Part shown: in pieces, positions 17,990-27,527 of the stretch | How the letters are laid out: each line of letters starts with the position of its first letter | Numbering within the stretch: position 1 is the first letter of the stretch | Assembly: GCA_016712375.1 (NCBI GenBank) | Contig: JADJRE010000005.1 | Location: forward strand, 248,001-312,000 | Source: Rhodospirillales bacterium | GTDB lineage: Bacteria; Pseudomonadota; Alphaproteobacteria; Rhodospirillales; Defluviicoccaceae | Length of the DNA stretch: 64,000 nt | Reading direction: 5' to 3' | Program-made: the position numbers and the translations under genes | Notes under the pieces: model-generated | What the model saw: only the letters and a program-made list of their open reading frames with translations | Told to the model about the DNA's origin: nothing | The model's database searches: none

Positions 17990-19939
17990 TCACCCGGAAA
18001 CAGGTCGTGCCCAGCGGGGTGCGTTGGTCTCCACCGGCTCTGTGCGGGCAGCCGCGTAACCAATACCTTCCAGCGCAACCTTTATCTCGTCAAGAATCGC
18101 CGGATCGTCGATGGTCGCCGGCATTTTCCACGGCTGATTGTCCGCGATCTTCTGCATCGTGCCGCGCAGAATTTTGCCTGAGCGGGTTTTCGGCAGACGG
18201 TCGACAACGGTGGCGGTTTTGAAAGCCGCAACCGGGCCAATCTGATCGCGGACCATCTTAACGAGCTCTTTGACGATCTGCTCTTCCGGCTTGGTAACGC
18301 CCAGTTTCAACACGACGAACCCGACCGGCAACTGGCCCTTGAATGAGTCGTAGACGCCGACGACGGCGCATTCGGCAACGTCCGGATGTTTTGACAGGGC
18401 TTCTTCCATGGCTCCGGTCGACAGTCGGTGCCCAGCAACGTTGATGACGTCGTCGGTGCGCGCCATGATGTAAACGTAGCCGTCTTCATCCATGAATCCG
18501 GCATCCGCTGTCGTGTAGTAGCCAGGGAACTCGGCCAAGTACGAACTTACGTACCGGTCGTCGTTGTTCCACAACGTCGGCAACGTGCCCGGAGGCAGCG
18601 GCAGCTTGACGCAGATCGTGCCGCTGGTGCCACGGGGCAATTCCCGGCATGTTTCGTCAAGGACTTGCACGTTCCAGCCCGGGACCGGCCTGGTCGGCGA
18701 TCCGGCCTTCACCGGCAGGCGCTCCAGGCCCATGCAGTTGGCGGCAATTGCCCAGCCGGTCTCAGTCTGCCACCAGTGGTCAATCACCGGCCGGTTTACC
18801 GCGTTCTCTGCCCAGTGCAACGTATCCGGGTCGGTACGTTCGCCGGCCAGGAACAAGATGCGGAACTTCGACAGATCGTACTTTCCCATCATCTGCGCGT
18901 TCGGATCGTCGCGCTTGATCGCCCGGAACGCCGTCGGCGCCGTAAACAGGGAGACCGCCTTATGCTGCGAAATCACTCGCCAGAACGCACCAGCATCCGG
19001 CGTGCCGACGGGCTTGCCCTCGTAGACGATGGTTGTCGCCCCGTGAAACAGCGGCGCGTAGACGATGTACGAATGGCCAACCACCCAGCCAACGTCGGAT
19101 GCCGCCCACCACACTTCCCCGGGCTCGACGTCATAGATATTCTTCATCGTCCACTTGAGCGCCACCACATGCCCGCCGTTGTCGCGGACGACGCCCTTCG
19201 GCTGACCGGTTGTGCCCGATGTGTAGAGGATGTAGAGCGGATCAGTCGCCGCTACCGGCACACATTCTGCCGGCGCTGCTTTTGCCACGGCTTCGTCCCA
19301 GTCGACGTCGCCCGCCTTCAGCTCCCAAGGCTTCTGGGGACGCTGCTTGATGACCACGGCAGAAGGCTTGTGATCAGCGAGATCAATGGCGCCCTCGAGC
19401 AGCGGCTTGTAGTCGATGACGCGACCCACTTCGATGCCGCATGACGCGGTGACGATGACCTTCGGCAACGCGTCATTGATGCGCACCGCCAGTTCGTTCG
19501 AGGCGAAGCCACCGAAAACAACTGAATGCACGGCGCCGATCCGCGCACATGCCAGCATCGCGATCGGCGCCTCGGCGATCATCGGCATGTAGATAATGAC
19601 GCGATCACCTTTCCCGACGCCAAGGCTTGCCAACACACCCGCGAACTTGGCGACCTCATCGCGCAGCTCACGATAAGTGTAGGTGCGGATGGTGTTGGTG
19701 ACCGGGCTATCGTAAATCAACGCCGCTTGGTCGGCGCGGCCGCCTTCGACGTGAACATCGAGTGCGTTGTAGCAGGTGTTAAGGACGCCGCCCGTGAACC
19801 AGCGGTAGAATGGCTTGTTGGAATCGTCGAGGACCTTGTCCCACTTCTTGTACCAGTGGATGGCCTCAGCGGCCTCACCCCAAAATCCCTCGGGAGCGCT
19901 TATCGATCTCTTGAACGCTTCCTCGTATCGTCCGGTCAT
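17990..19939 (-). CDS. prpE: Propionyl-CoA synthetase (acetyl-CoA synthetase family)
   Basis: The 649-residue product is a full-length AMP-forming acyl-CoA synthetase. It has the N-terminal WYKKWDKVLDD region, the P-loop YTSGTTGQPKGVVRDNGGH, the WWQTETGW motif and the catalytic-lysine motif RSGKILRGTM. The VRDNGGH form and overall length fit PrpE better than AcsA. It would activate propionate (or acetate) with ATP and CoA. GGGGAGG precedes the ATG. The lysine in the final motif is a known acetylation target in the family. Substrate choice between C2 and C3 cannot be fixed here. Confidence 0.9.
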   Translation of the reverse strand: MTGRYEEAFKRSISAPEGFWGEAAEAIHWYKKWDKVLDDSNKPFYRWFTGGVLNTCYNALDVHVEGGRADQAALIYDSPVTNTIRTYTYRELRDEVAKFAGVLASLGVGKGDRVIIYMPMIAEAPIAMLACARIGAVHSVVFGGFASNELAVRINDALPKVIVTASCGIEVGRVIDYKPLLEGAIDLADHKPSAVVIKQRPQKPWELKAGDVDWDEAVAKAAPAECVPVAATDPLYILYTSGTTGQPKGVVRDNGGHVVALKWTMKNIYDVEPGEVWWAASDVGWVVGHSYIVYAPLFHGATTIVYEGKPVGTPDAGAFWRVISQHKAVSLFTAPTAFRAIKRDDPNAQMMGKYDLSKFRILFLAGERTDPDTLHWAENAVNRPVIDHWWQTETGWAIAANCMGLERLPVKAGSPTRPVPGWNVQVLDETCRELPRGTSGTICVKLPLPPGTLPTLWNNDDRYVSSYLAEFPGYYTTADAGFMDEDGYVYIMARTDDVINVAGHRLSTGAMEEALSKHPDVAECAVVGVYDSFKGQLPVGFVVLKLGVTKPEEQIVKELVKMVRDQIGPVAAFKTATVVDRLPKTRSGKILRGTMQKIADNQPWKMPATIDDPAILDEIKVALEGIGYAAARTEPVETNAPRWARPVSG

Positions 19940-20170
19940 GGTCCTCCCCTTTTTTTGGCAGGATTGTCAGTAAGTTAGCGCCGAAGCGGCGGAGCGCCCG
20001 CCGCAGCGGAGGCGGGGTTGGGGCGAATTCGCGTCGTTTTGCAGGGCCGGAGGGGGACAGCATATCCGCATGGCGCCATGCGCAGGCAAGGTACGTTCGG
20101 CGCGATGCTCCATTCGAAGTCTTCTTAGCGCTTGCGCAGTTTTGCCCACATTAGGGCAGTGTGCGCCGGC

Positions 20171-20341
20171 TCAATGCTGGTGGCTGAGCGATACGATTTC
20201 GTCCCTGATCTGCAGTTTTTGCTTCTTGATCTTTGCGATCTCTGCTGCATCGGGACAAGGCCGGCTGATCTCCGTCTCCAGCGCCTCTTCAAGGGCGGAA
20301 TGTTTTGCCTTCAACGCTTCGATGCGGTCCTGCAGGCTCAT
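20171..20341 (-). CDS. YdcH/DUF465 family small protein
   Basis: The start at 20341 is favoured by GGGAGG upstream and gives 56 residues: MSLQDRIEALKAKHSALEEA, followed by ISRPCPDAAEIAKIKKQKLQ and IRDEIVSLSHQH. The paired helices with LKxxHxxLE and IxxLKxxKLxxxDEI pattern are typical of DUF465. Function unknown. The region 19940-20170 upstream of prpE holds no other gene I can support. Confidence 0.85.
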   Translation of the reverse strand: MSLQDRIEALKAKHSALEEALETEISRPCPDAAEIAKIKKQKLQIRDEIVSLSHQH

Positions 20342-20550
20342 GGGATTATCCTCCCTGGTTTCACCCGACGGCAATAAAAACAGAATAGGCATCGGCGACG
20401 CCCTCCCGCAAGGTCTGTCAAAGGGCGCATGTGGCCATGTGGAATGAGCACCGATCGCGGCCCATCAATTGCCGGGAACGGCTTGCATGGCGGTGTCGCG
20501 GCTGCCACCTTGCGCTGACGTGGTATCAGGGACAAGGCGGAGATCTGTTG

Positions 20551-21452
20551 ATGAGCGTTGCGTCATTTCTTCCTCTCACTGGACGAGGGGTGCTCCGCAT
20601 CGAAGGAGCCGACGCGCGCAGCTTTCTCCAGGGGCTGATTTCCAACGACATCGCCCGTGTAAAACCGGGCCGGGCGATGTGGGCTGCATTCCTCACTCCC
20701 CAGGGAAAGTATCTGCACGATTTCTTCCTCTGCGAAAGTGGCGGCGCGCTACTGCTGGAAGGCGAGGCGTCACGCCTTCCAGATTTGAAACGGCGGTTGT
20801 CGATGTACCGACTGCGCTCGCAGGTGTCACTCGAAGAGGTGGGCTCAGCGATGAGGGTCTGGGCATTGATCGGGGATGCCGCCGCTGCTACTGCCGGCTT
20901 TCCGAGCGACGAGCCAGGGACGGCAGGGGCGTTCGGCGATGGCGTCGCTTTCGTCGATCCGCGTTCGGCCGCGGCTGGCCTGCGGGCACTGCTGCCGGGG
21001 AGACCGGAGAAAAGACGATCATTGAGCAGGGATTTGTGGCTTCTGATCCCGGCGCTTACGACGCGCTGCGCATTCCGCTGGGCCTGCCGGACGGCAGTCG
21101 TGACATCCTGATAGACAAATCGCTGCTCCTGGAGTGTGGCTTCGATGAGCTCGGCGGCATCGACTGGGAGAAAGGCTGTTACCTTGGTCAGGAGCTGACT
21201 GCACGTACCCGGTGGCGCGGGCTGGTAAAGCGGCGATTGCTGCCAGTGCGCGTCGATGGCCCCCTGCCACAGCCGGGAACGCCAATCGTGCTTGACGGGA
21301 AGGAGATCGGTGAGATCCGATCGGGCGTCCCCGGTTGGGCAATGGCGTTGCTCCGTCTCGACTCGCTGGCTGCGATCGGCGTCTCCGGCGTGACTGTCGG
21401 TGATGCAAGGCTGCGACCGCAGCCGCCTGCCTGGGCGGTATTGCCTGCCTAG
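20551..21452 (+). CDS. ygfZ: Folate-dependent Fe-S repair protein YgfZ (frameshifted)
   Basis: The first part (from ATG 20551, with GGCGGAG upstream) carries LRIEGADARSFLQGLISNDI and PQGKYLHDFFL. After the run of four G at 20998-21001 the frame changes and continues with SDPGAYDALRIPLGLPDG and the hallmark WEKGCYLGQELTARTRWRG, where the Cys is essential in the family. Adding one G gives a continuous protein of about 300 residues (LLPGETGEKTIIEQG). YgfZ/IBA57-type proteins bind folate and help maintain certain Fe-S enzymes. The break is most likely a missing base. Confidence 0.88.
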
Positions 21453-21606
21453 GCTCCCGCTAAGCGGCGGGCCAAGCCTTTCATCCCGGTGACGCCGTCC
21501 GAGCAGGTCATACCGCCAGAGATCTCCAGTAATCTGCTGGCGGGGGAACAGCCGCTGATGCAGCGCGTTCTTGCTATCTTAGAAGATTCGAAAGGGATAC
21601 CCAGCC

Positions 21607-22038
21607 ATGCTGAGGTCTGCAGTGCTGGCGAGCGCGTTGGCAACAATTATTGTGGGCGGCGGGGAAGCCCGCGCCACACCAAACGGCGACAATGCGCAGC
21701 CAAGAGGCACCGCTCATGATAGCAACAAACTACTGGCGCAGGGCGACGGTGGTGGCAGCGGCGGCAGTGGTGACAGCGCCGGCCGGGGTCCGAGCACCTC
21801 AAAGGGCGCCGTTCCTGCTAAACCGCCGCAGTATCCCTCGGGAATGGACTCACCGGGAACCGCGGCAGTTCCACCGTCGCCGGCCGATCCAATGGGCAAG
21901 CCGGCCATCCCCGAAGATCCTGGGCCGACGAAACCGGGCACGACGATGAAGCCCGGCTCTGCAGATACGCCCGCGGGTACGGGTATGCGCTCGCCAGGAA
22001 CCACCCAGCAGGGCGGTGGCACGCGCACCGACCATTAA
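21607..22038 (+). CDS. Gly/Pro/Thr-rich secreted protein
   Basis: The 143-residue product has a signal peptide (MLRSAVLASALATIIVGGGEARA) followed by a low-complexity chain rich in Gly, Pro, Ser and Thr with repeated PG-type motifs (for example MDSPGTAAVPP, GPTKPGTTMKPG, RSPGTTQQGGGTR). No domain or cysteine. It is probably an exported or surface-exposed disordered protein. It runs between ygfZ and the convergent coxM. Confidence 0.55.
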   Translation: MLRSAVLASALATIIVGGGEARATPNGDNAQPRGTAHDSNKLLAQGDGGGSGGSGDSAGRGPSTSKGAVPAKPPQYPSGMDSPGTAAVPPSPADPMGKPAIPEDPGPTKPGTTMKPGSADTPAGTGMRSPGTTQQGGGTRTDH

Positions 22039-22066
22039 GGCTCGGCCGACAAACGTTGCGCGATAC

Positions 22067-22861
22067 TTATCGCGCAGCAGCTACGGCACGTTGGGCCAAT
22101 ACACGTACGAGATGAGCGCGGTATGCGGAGCTGCCGTGCATATCTGAGATTAACTCCGCAGCATCTATATCGATGTTATTGAGAGCTCTTGGTGAGAAGT
22201 TTTCTTCCAGTGCCTCCTCCATCGCGATGTGTCGGAAGACACAGGGGCTAGCTCCTGTTACGGCGACTCTTACGCCAGCGGACGTGCACGCGACCAGCAC
22301 CGCGACCAGTGCATATCGCGACGCGGGCTGGCGGAACTTCGCATAACCGGCGCGATGCGGAATGGGGAAGTTGACCGCGATGATTAGCTCATTCGGTTGC
22401 AGAGCAGTGTCGAACATGCCGGCGAAGAATGTGTCCGAGGTAATGCCGCGGCGGTCGGTAATGATCGTCGCTCCCAGACCGAGTGCGGCTGCGGGATAGT
22501 CAGCGGCTGGATCATTATTGGCGATCGAGCCTCCGATAGTACCGCGGTTTCGGACCTGCGGGTCTCCTATGGTGGCGGCAAGTGCCGCCAGGACCGGCAC
22601 AGCGCGGCCAACCTCGACTGACTCCTCAACGGCGGCATGGGTGGTCATAGCCCCGACGTCCAAGCTGGTGCCATCAATGGTCAGCCCGCGCAAATGCTCG
22701 ATGTCTCGCAAATCAACGAGCAGACTCGGACTGGCCAGACGCTGTTTCAGCGCCGGAACAAGCGTCATGCCTCCGGCAAGGAAGCGGCCGTTGTCTGTGC
22801 CACCCACAGCCGCCACCGCCTCTGTGACGGAACTGGCGCGCAGATAGTCAAAGTCATACAA
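22067..22861 (-). CDS. coxM: FAD-binding medium subunit of a molybdenum hydroxylase (CoxM-type)
   Basis: The 264-residue product has the CO-dehydrogenase flavoprotein layout: FDYLRASSVTEAVAAV, the FAD-binding FLAGGMTLVPALKQRL, and the second FAD motif TIGDPQVRNRGTIGGSIANN with DPAADYPAA. The start is a TTG, supported by GGAGG about eight bases upstream. It passes electrons from the Fe-S subunit to FAD and onward. It lies 39 bases after coxS on the same strand. No large molybdopterin subunit is present here. Confidence 0.92.
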   Translation of the reverse strand: MYDFDYLRASSVTEAVAAVGGTDNGRFLAGGMTLVPALKQRLASPSLLVDLRDIEHLRGLTIDGTSLDVGAMTTHAAVEESVEVGRAVPVLAALAATIGDPQVRNRGTIGGSIANNDPAADYPAAALGLGATIITDRRGITSDTFFAGMFDTALQPNELIIAVNFPIPHRAGYAKFRQPASRYALVAVLVACTSAGVRVAVTGASPCVFRHIAMEEALEENFSPRALNNIDIDAAELISDMHGSSAYRAHLVRVLAQRAVAAAR

Positions 22862-22900
22862 AGCGCCGTCCTCCGTCCATGCTCAGCCTAGGGTAGTTCC

Positions 22901-23383
22901 TCAGCTATTGTCGGATCGCGTGGTGCCCGTTGCTGCAGCGGTCGCAATAGCTCTGGTGATGCCCGAGTAGCCGGTACAGCGACAGAGGTTCCCCTCCAAC
23001 CAATCACGAATCTGCTGTTCGGTCGGATCAGGCCGGCGCTGCAACAAGTCGAGAGCGCTCATCACCACCCAAGGCGTACAGAAGCCGCATTGCAGGCCAT
23101 GATGCTCGCGGAGCGCTTCCTGCAGCGGATGCAGGGTGGTCCCGGGAGCGACACCTTCGATCGTCAGCACTTTGCTGCCGCTGGCTTGCACCGCAAGCAG
23201 AGTACATGCCTTGATGCTACGACCGTCGAGGTGAACGACGCAGGCGCCACACTGGCTGGTATCGCAACCGCGATGCGTTCCGGTCAGTTTAAGGTGATCT
23301 CGCAAGAAATCGACGAGCAACGTTCTTGCTTCGACATTCGCGGCTGCCGGCTGTCCATTCACCGTCATCTCGACCGCGATCAT
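22901..23383 (-). CDS. coxS: [2Fe-2S] small subunit of a molybdenum hydroxylase (CoxS-type)
   Basis: Starting at ATG 23383, the product is 160 residues, near the family norm. The first cluster is formed by GCDTSQCGAC plus a following Cys (IKACTL); the second by QCGFCTPW and LCRCTGY. The N-terminal ferredoxin-like and C-terminal helical domains are both complete. It carries electrons between the missing large subunit and CoxM. It lies between the coxG-like gene and coxM, forming an obvious operon. Confidence 0.94.
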   Translation of the reverse strand: MIAVEMTVNGQPAAANVEARTLLVDFLRDHLKLTGTHRGCDTSQCGACVVHLDGRSIKACTLLAVQASGSKVLTIEGVAPGTTLHPLQEALREHHGLQCGFCTPWVVMSALDLLQRRPDPTEQQIRDWLEGNLCRCTGYSGITRAIATAAATGTTRSDNS

Positions 23384-23423
23384 GTCCCTAGACTCCTTAC
23401 TCTGGAACCTACCTCGCCCGTCT

Positions 23424-23995
23424 CTACAGGCGACCAAACACGAACAGGATGAGCGCCACCACCGCGATGAGGCTCGGCACCCAGACAATTGGTTTCAGTC
23501 CCGACCGTTTTCCATCGCCCTGAATTGTCGTCTCAGTCTTAACCGCGATCGCCCGCACGGGCACCACCTGCTTAACAAAACGATCAAAAAACTCATCCGC
23601 CATTTTCGCGCCGCGGCATCGATCAGCCGCGAGCCAACTTGCGCCAGCTTGCCGCCGATGGTCGCTTCAATATCATAATGCAGTCGCGTCCCGTCGCCGT
23701 CCGGAAGCAGCTTTACGACGGCGCTCCCCGAGGCGAAGCCGGCGGCAGCGCCCTGGCCATCCCCGGAGAGCCGGTAGCTGTTGGGCGGGTCGCGCTCGCT
23801 CATTGTCAGGCGGCCATTGAAGACGGTGTCCATTGGCCCGATCCGGGCGTGCACTTGGGCCTCGAGAGTGCCGTCACCAGACCATTCCAGCTTGTCGCAG
23901 CCGGGAATGCTCCGCCTTAAAACATCGACATCGTTCAGTGCCGCCCACACTGCTTCGCGAGGGGCATCGAGGCGACGTTCCGAGGACATCTGCAT
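23424..23995 (-). CDS. coxG: CoxG-like SRPBCC protein (frameshifted)
   Basis: The N-terminal 145 residues have the CoxG pattern: RRLDAPREAVWAALNDVDVL, SIPGCDKLEW, and TIGGKLAQVGSRLIDAAARK. The frame changes in the AAAA run near 23602-23605. With one A added, the chain continues as MADEFFDRFVKQVVPVRAIA and ends in a membrane helix (VWVPSLIAVVALILFVFGRL), stopping at 23424. The whole protein then has the usual CoxG length with a C-terminal anchor. CoxG recruits molybdenum hydroxylases to the membrane or shuttles quinones. It is the first gene of a coxG-coxS-coxM operon. Confidence 0.88.
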
Positions 23996-24330
23996 GGGCG
24001 TTTATCTGGGCCGAGATCGCGGTATGGGTTCGCCGATCAGAATATTAGCCAGGGGCGAAGACGCGCGACAAGGCGGTTCCGACACTTGGTATCAAGGCGA
24101 GGGTAGTCGGGTATCTGAGTAAGTGTTTGAACGTCGTTCTTGCCGGCCCGATATCTGGACGCTACGGGGCGCGCAAGAGCTCCGCGCCCGAAACAGGATC
24201 CCCGAGTCAGTTGGAACGATCGTTTCTTTCGATCACATAGTAAGGAATTTTGCGTGTGCGTCGATCGATCAACCGCCCTAAATCTCCCCCAGCGCAGATC
24301 ACACGACCCAAAGCAAAGAGGAGATTAATA
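23996..24330. other. Divergent region coxG / ahpC, no gene seen
   Basis: About 335 bases between divergent genes. Both promoters should lie here. I looked for OxyR-like ATAG spacing and for clear -35/-10 pairs and did not find a convincing set. No gene is supported. Confidence 0.4.
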
Positions 24331-24870
24331 ATGTTGACGATCGGTGACGCTTTCCCCGCTTACGATCTGAAGGCTGTTGTTTCCAGCGATCCACGCACAG
24401 CCTTCCAGCAGATCAGCAATTCGAGTGACGCTAGCAAATGGAAGGTGGTGTTTTTCTGGCCCAAGGATTTCACCTTCGTTTGCCCGACTGAGATCGCAGC
24501 CTTTGGCAGGTTGAACGGCGAGTTCAACGACCGTGACGCCGTGGTTTATGGCGTATCGACCGATAGCGAGTTCGTCCATCTGGCGTGGCGCCAGCATCAC
24601 GATGACTTGCGCGACCTGCCCTTTCCCATGCTGGCCGACATCAAGCGCGAACTGAGCAGCGACCTCGGTATCCTTGACAAGGAAGAGGGCGTTTGTCTCC
24701 GCGCAACTTTCATTGTCGATCCGGATGGCGTGATCCGTTTCGTCTCGGTCAACGACCTTAGTGTCGGCCGCAATCCGCAGGAAGTGCTGCGGGTTCTCGA
24801 CGCCCTGCAGACCGATGAATTGTGCCCGTGCAATTGGCAGAAGGGTGAGGAGGTCCTGAAGGCCGCTTGA
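24331..24870 (+). CDS. ahpC: Alkyl hydroperoxide reductase AhpC (peroxiredoxin)
   Basis: Starting at 24331 (AGAGGAG upstream) the product is 179 residues. The peroxidatic site is DFTFVCPTEIAAF, with the catalytic Cys and the conserved Thr; the C-terminus has DELCPCNWQKGEE, which holds resolving cysteines, as in the actinobacterial-type AhpC that pairs with AhpD. The next gene is ahpD, which supports that mechanism. It reduces organic peroxides and H2O2. Confidence 0.96.
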   Translation: MLTIGDAFPAYDLKAVVSSDPRTAFQQISNSSDASKWKVVFFWPKDFTFVCPTEIAAFGRLNGEFNDRDAVVYGVSTDSEFVHLAWRQHHDDLRDLPFPMLADIKRELSSDLGILDKEEGVCLRATFIVDPDGVIRFVSVNDLSVGRNPQEVLRVLDALQTDELCPCNWQKGEEVLKAA

Positions 24871-24941
24871 TCGCGGCACCAGACCGGCGCCGGCTGAGGA
24901 AGCCGGCGCAGCCCATTCCAGTGAGCACGAAAGGAAGAATG

Positions 24942-25493
24942 ATGACTATCGAAAGCCTAAAATTGGCATTACCTGACTACGCTAAAGATTTGAAGCTGAA
25001 CCTCTCGAGCCTCATGGCGGAGCCGGCACTGACTGAGCAGCAACGCGCTGGAACTTTTGTATCTTCGGCGCTGGCGGCACGTAGTTCGGTGGTCATAGAT
25101 GCGGTATTTGCGGAGTTCGCCCCGAAACTCTCGGCAGTTGCCCTCGATGCGGCGAAAGCAGCGGCCTCGATCATGGCGATGAACAACATATATTATAGGT
25201 TCGTGCACTTGGTGTCGGCCGCCGACTACAAGACATTGCCGGCGAAGCTGCGAATGAACGTGATCGGCAAGCCGGGCGTGGACAAGGTAGATTTCGAGCT
25301 GTGGTCGCTTGCAGTCTCAGCGATAAACGGATGTGGGATGTGCGTCGATGCGCACGAGCGCGAATTGCGCGAGGCTGGTTTGGGTGTCGAGGCGATCCAA
25401 GCGGCTGTCCGCATAGCCGCGGTGGTACATGCGGTAGCGGCAACGCTTGACGGCGAAGCTGCGAGCCCGCAACTCGCGGCGGTCGCAGCGTAA
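24942..25493 (+). CDS. ahpD: Alkylhydroperoxidase AhpD
   Basis: The product (about 183 residues) has the CMD fold and the redox motif AINGCGMCVDAHERELREAG with CxxC and the His and Glu of the proton relay. AhpD reduces AhpC using a lipoylated or dihydrolipoamide-type electron source in known systems. Of two adjacent ATG codons I prefer 24942, four bases after AAGGAAG. The gene follows ahpC by 71 bases and precedes ftsH by 51, so all three may be transcribed together. Confidence 0.95.
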   Translation: MTIESLKLALPDYAKDLKLNLSSLMAEPALTEQQRAGTFVSSALAARSSVVIDAVFAEFAPKLSAVALDAAKAAASIMAMNNIYYRFVHLVSAADYKTLPAKLRMNVIGKPGVDKVDFELWSLAVSAINGCGMCVDAHERELREAGLGVEAIQAAVRIAAVVHAVAATLDGEAASPQLAAVAA

Positions 25494-25544
25494 CGAGAAG
25501 CGGGATCGGATCGGCGGCGGGTCGGAAATGAGGAAGCGGGAACG

Positions 25545-27482
25545 ATGAAGCTGCAAGGCAACACCATCGTCTTGATTCTGGTTGGCATTGTGCTGATCGG
25601 GTTGTTTGTCCAGGCCCGCCCTCCATCCGAGCGTGCGGCTGAGTCGCAGATGGCGTATTCCGACTTTCTCGCCAGCGTTGATCAGGGACAGATAAAATCC
25701 GTCAACATCCGCGGCCAGGAGGTTCTCGGCACCACCCAAGATGGGCATTCGTTCCGCACTTTCCTGCCAGACGGGGCTGACGCGGTGACCCCGCTCACTG
25801 CTAAAGGTGTGAAGGTCCAGGCATCGTTGCCGCCGCAGCCCAGCTTTCTAATGTCGCTCCTGATTTCGTCCTTCCCCGTCCTTCTGCTGATCGGTGTGTG
25901 GATATACTTCATGCGTCGGATGCAGGGAGGAGGTCCTGGCGGAGTTATGGGCTTTGGCAAGAGCCGCGCGCGCCTCATGCAACAGGATCAGCGGCGCGTG
26001 ACGTTTAGCGACGTCGCCGGCATCGACGAAGCAAAACAGGAGCTGGAAGAAATTGTTGAGTTTCTGAAGGATCCGCAGAAGTTTCAACGTCTCGGTGGCA
26101 AGATCCCGAAGGGCTGCTTGCTCATCGGTCCGCCGGGAACCGGCAAGACGCTGCTCGCTCGCGCTATCGCCGGCGAGGCCAATGTGCCGTTCTTCACCAT
26201 TTCAGGCTCAGACTTCGTTGAGATGTTTGTGGGTGTCGGCGCCAGTCGGGTGCGCGACATGTTCGAGCAGGCGAAGCGCAACGCGCCATGCATTGTGTTC
26301 ATTGATGAGATAGACGCCGTTGGCCGGCACCGCGGTACCGGCCTGGGCGGTGGCCACGACGAGCGCGAGCAGACGCTCAACCAGTTGCTGGTGGAGATGG
26401 ACGGGTTTGAGACCTCAGAAGGGGTCATCATCCTTGCGGCCACCAACCGGCCGGACGTTCTTGACCCGGCGCTGTTACGGCCGGGACGGTTCGACCGGCA
26501 GGTGGTCGTTCCGAACCCTGACATCCTCGGGCGCGAGCAGATTCTGAAGGTGCACATGCGCAAGGTGCCGGCGGCGCCGAATGCCGATGCGCGAGTTATT
26601 GCGCGTGGTACGCCCGGCTTCTCCGGCGCAGACCTTGCAAATCTGGTGAATGAGGCAGCCTTGCTTGCCGCGCGCGCCAATCGCCGGCTGGTAACAATGG
26701 CGGACTTCGAAGCGGCAAAAGACAAGGTGCTGATGGGCGCCGAACGGCGGTCGATGGTGATGACCGAACACGAGAAGGAACTCACCGCCTACCATGAGGC
26801 CGGTCATGCGCTCGTCGGCATCAGCGTGCCGGGCAACGATCCGCTGCACAAGGTGACGATCATCCCGCGCGGCCGGGCCCTCGGCGTGACGATGAACTTG
26901 CCGGAGCGCGATCGCTATGCCTTCCGCAAGAATGAGATCGAAGCGCGGCTGGCAATGATGTTCGGTGGTCGCGTTGCAGAGCAGTTGGTGTTCGGTGCCG
27001 AGAACGTCACCACCGGCGCCTCCAACGACATCCATCAGGCAACCGACATGGCCCGCCGGATGGTCACGGAATGGGGGATGAGCGAGGCACTGGGGCGGCT
27101 GCGTTACAGCGACAATGAAGAAGAGATCTTTCTCGGTCGGTCGATTACCCGCACCCGAAACGTCTCCGAAGACACCTCGTGGCTGATCGACTCGGAGGTC
27201 CGGCGGATCATCGAGACGGCGGAATCGAAGGCGCGATCGGTACTCACCGAGCGGCTGGACGAACTACACGCACTCGCGCGCGCGCTGCTGGAATACGAAA
27301 CGCTCTCCGGTGATGAAGCGGCGCGGGTTCTCCGCGGTGAACCCCTCGATCGCAGCACCCACTCCGAAGGCGACGAGGAACAGCCGCAGGGTCGTCGAGG
27401 CTCTGTGCCAGGTGGTGGAGCGAAACGTCCGGGGCCGAGCGCTTCTGGAGGCAGTGTGCCCGGCTTGCAGCCGCAGGGCTAA
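25545..27482 (+). CDS. ftsH: ATP-dependent zinc metalloprotease FtsH
   Basis: The 645-residue product has two N-terminal membrane helices (about 6-23 and 100-122) around a small periplasmic domain. The AAA domain has Walker A GPPGTGKT at about residue 194, Walker B IVFIDEIDAVG, and the second region of homology. The zinc site HEAGH is at about residue 417. The C-terminus is rich in Gly, Pro and Ser. FtsH degrades membrane and short-lived soluble proteins. Its place directly after ahpC-ahpD, not next to tilS as is common, suggests a second, stress-linked copy; this is inference. Confidence 0.97.
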   Translation: MKLQGNTIVLILVGIVLIGLFVQARPPSERAAESQMAYSDFLASVDQGQIKSVNIRGQEVLGTTQDGHSFRTFLPDGADAVTPLTAKGVKVQASLPPQPSFLMSLLISSFPVLLLIGVWIYFMRRMQGGGPGGVMGFGKSRARLMQQDQRRVTFSDVAGIDEAKQELEEIVEFLKDPQKFQRLGGKIPKGCLLIGPPGTGKTLLARAIAGEANVPFFTISGSDFVEMFVGVGASRVRDMFEQAKRNAPCIVFIDEIDAVGRHRGTGLGGGHDEREQTLNQLLVEMDGFETSEGVIILAATNRPDVLDPALLRPGRFDRQVVVPNPDILGREQILKVHMRKVPAAPNADARVIARGTPGFSGADLANLVNEAALLAARANRRLVTMADFEAAKDKVLMGAERRSMVMTEHEKELTAYHEAGHALVGISVPGNDPLHKVTIIPRGRALGVTMNLPERDRYAFRKNEIEARLAMMFGGRVAEQLVFGAENVTTGASNDIHQATDMARRMVTEWGMSEALGRLRYSDNEEEIFLGRSITRTRNVSEDTSWLIDSEVRRIIETAESKARSVLTERLDELHALARALLEYETLSGDEAARVLRGEPLDRSTHSEGDEEQPQGRRGSVPGGGAKRPGPSASGGSVPGLQPQG

Positions 27483-27527
27483 TTGCAGCAGGGTCCAAAC
27501 GTTTGATGATGGGCGGCCGCTTATCGC

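Noticed and set aside
18428..19444. A 338-codon open frame on the plus strand
   Set aside because: It lies opposite prpE and has no family pattern or ribosome-binding site.
23996..24330. An OxyR operator before ahpC
   Set aside because: I could not find the spaced ATAG/CTAT pattern with any confidence.
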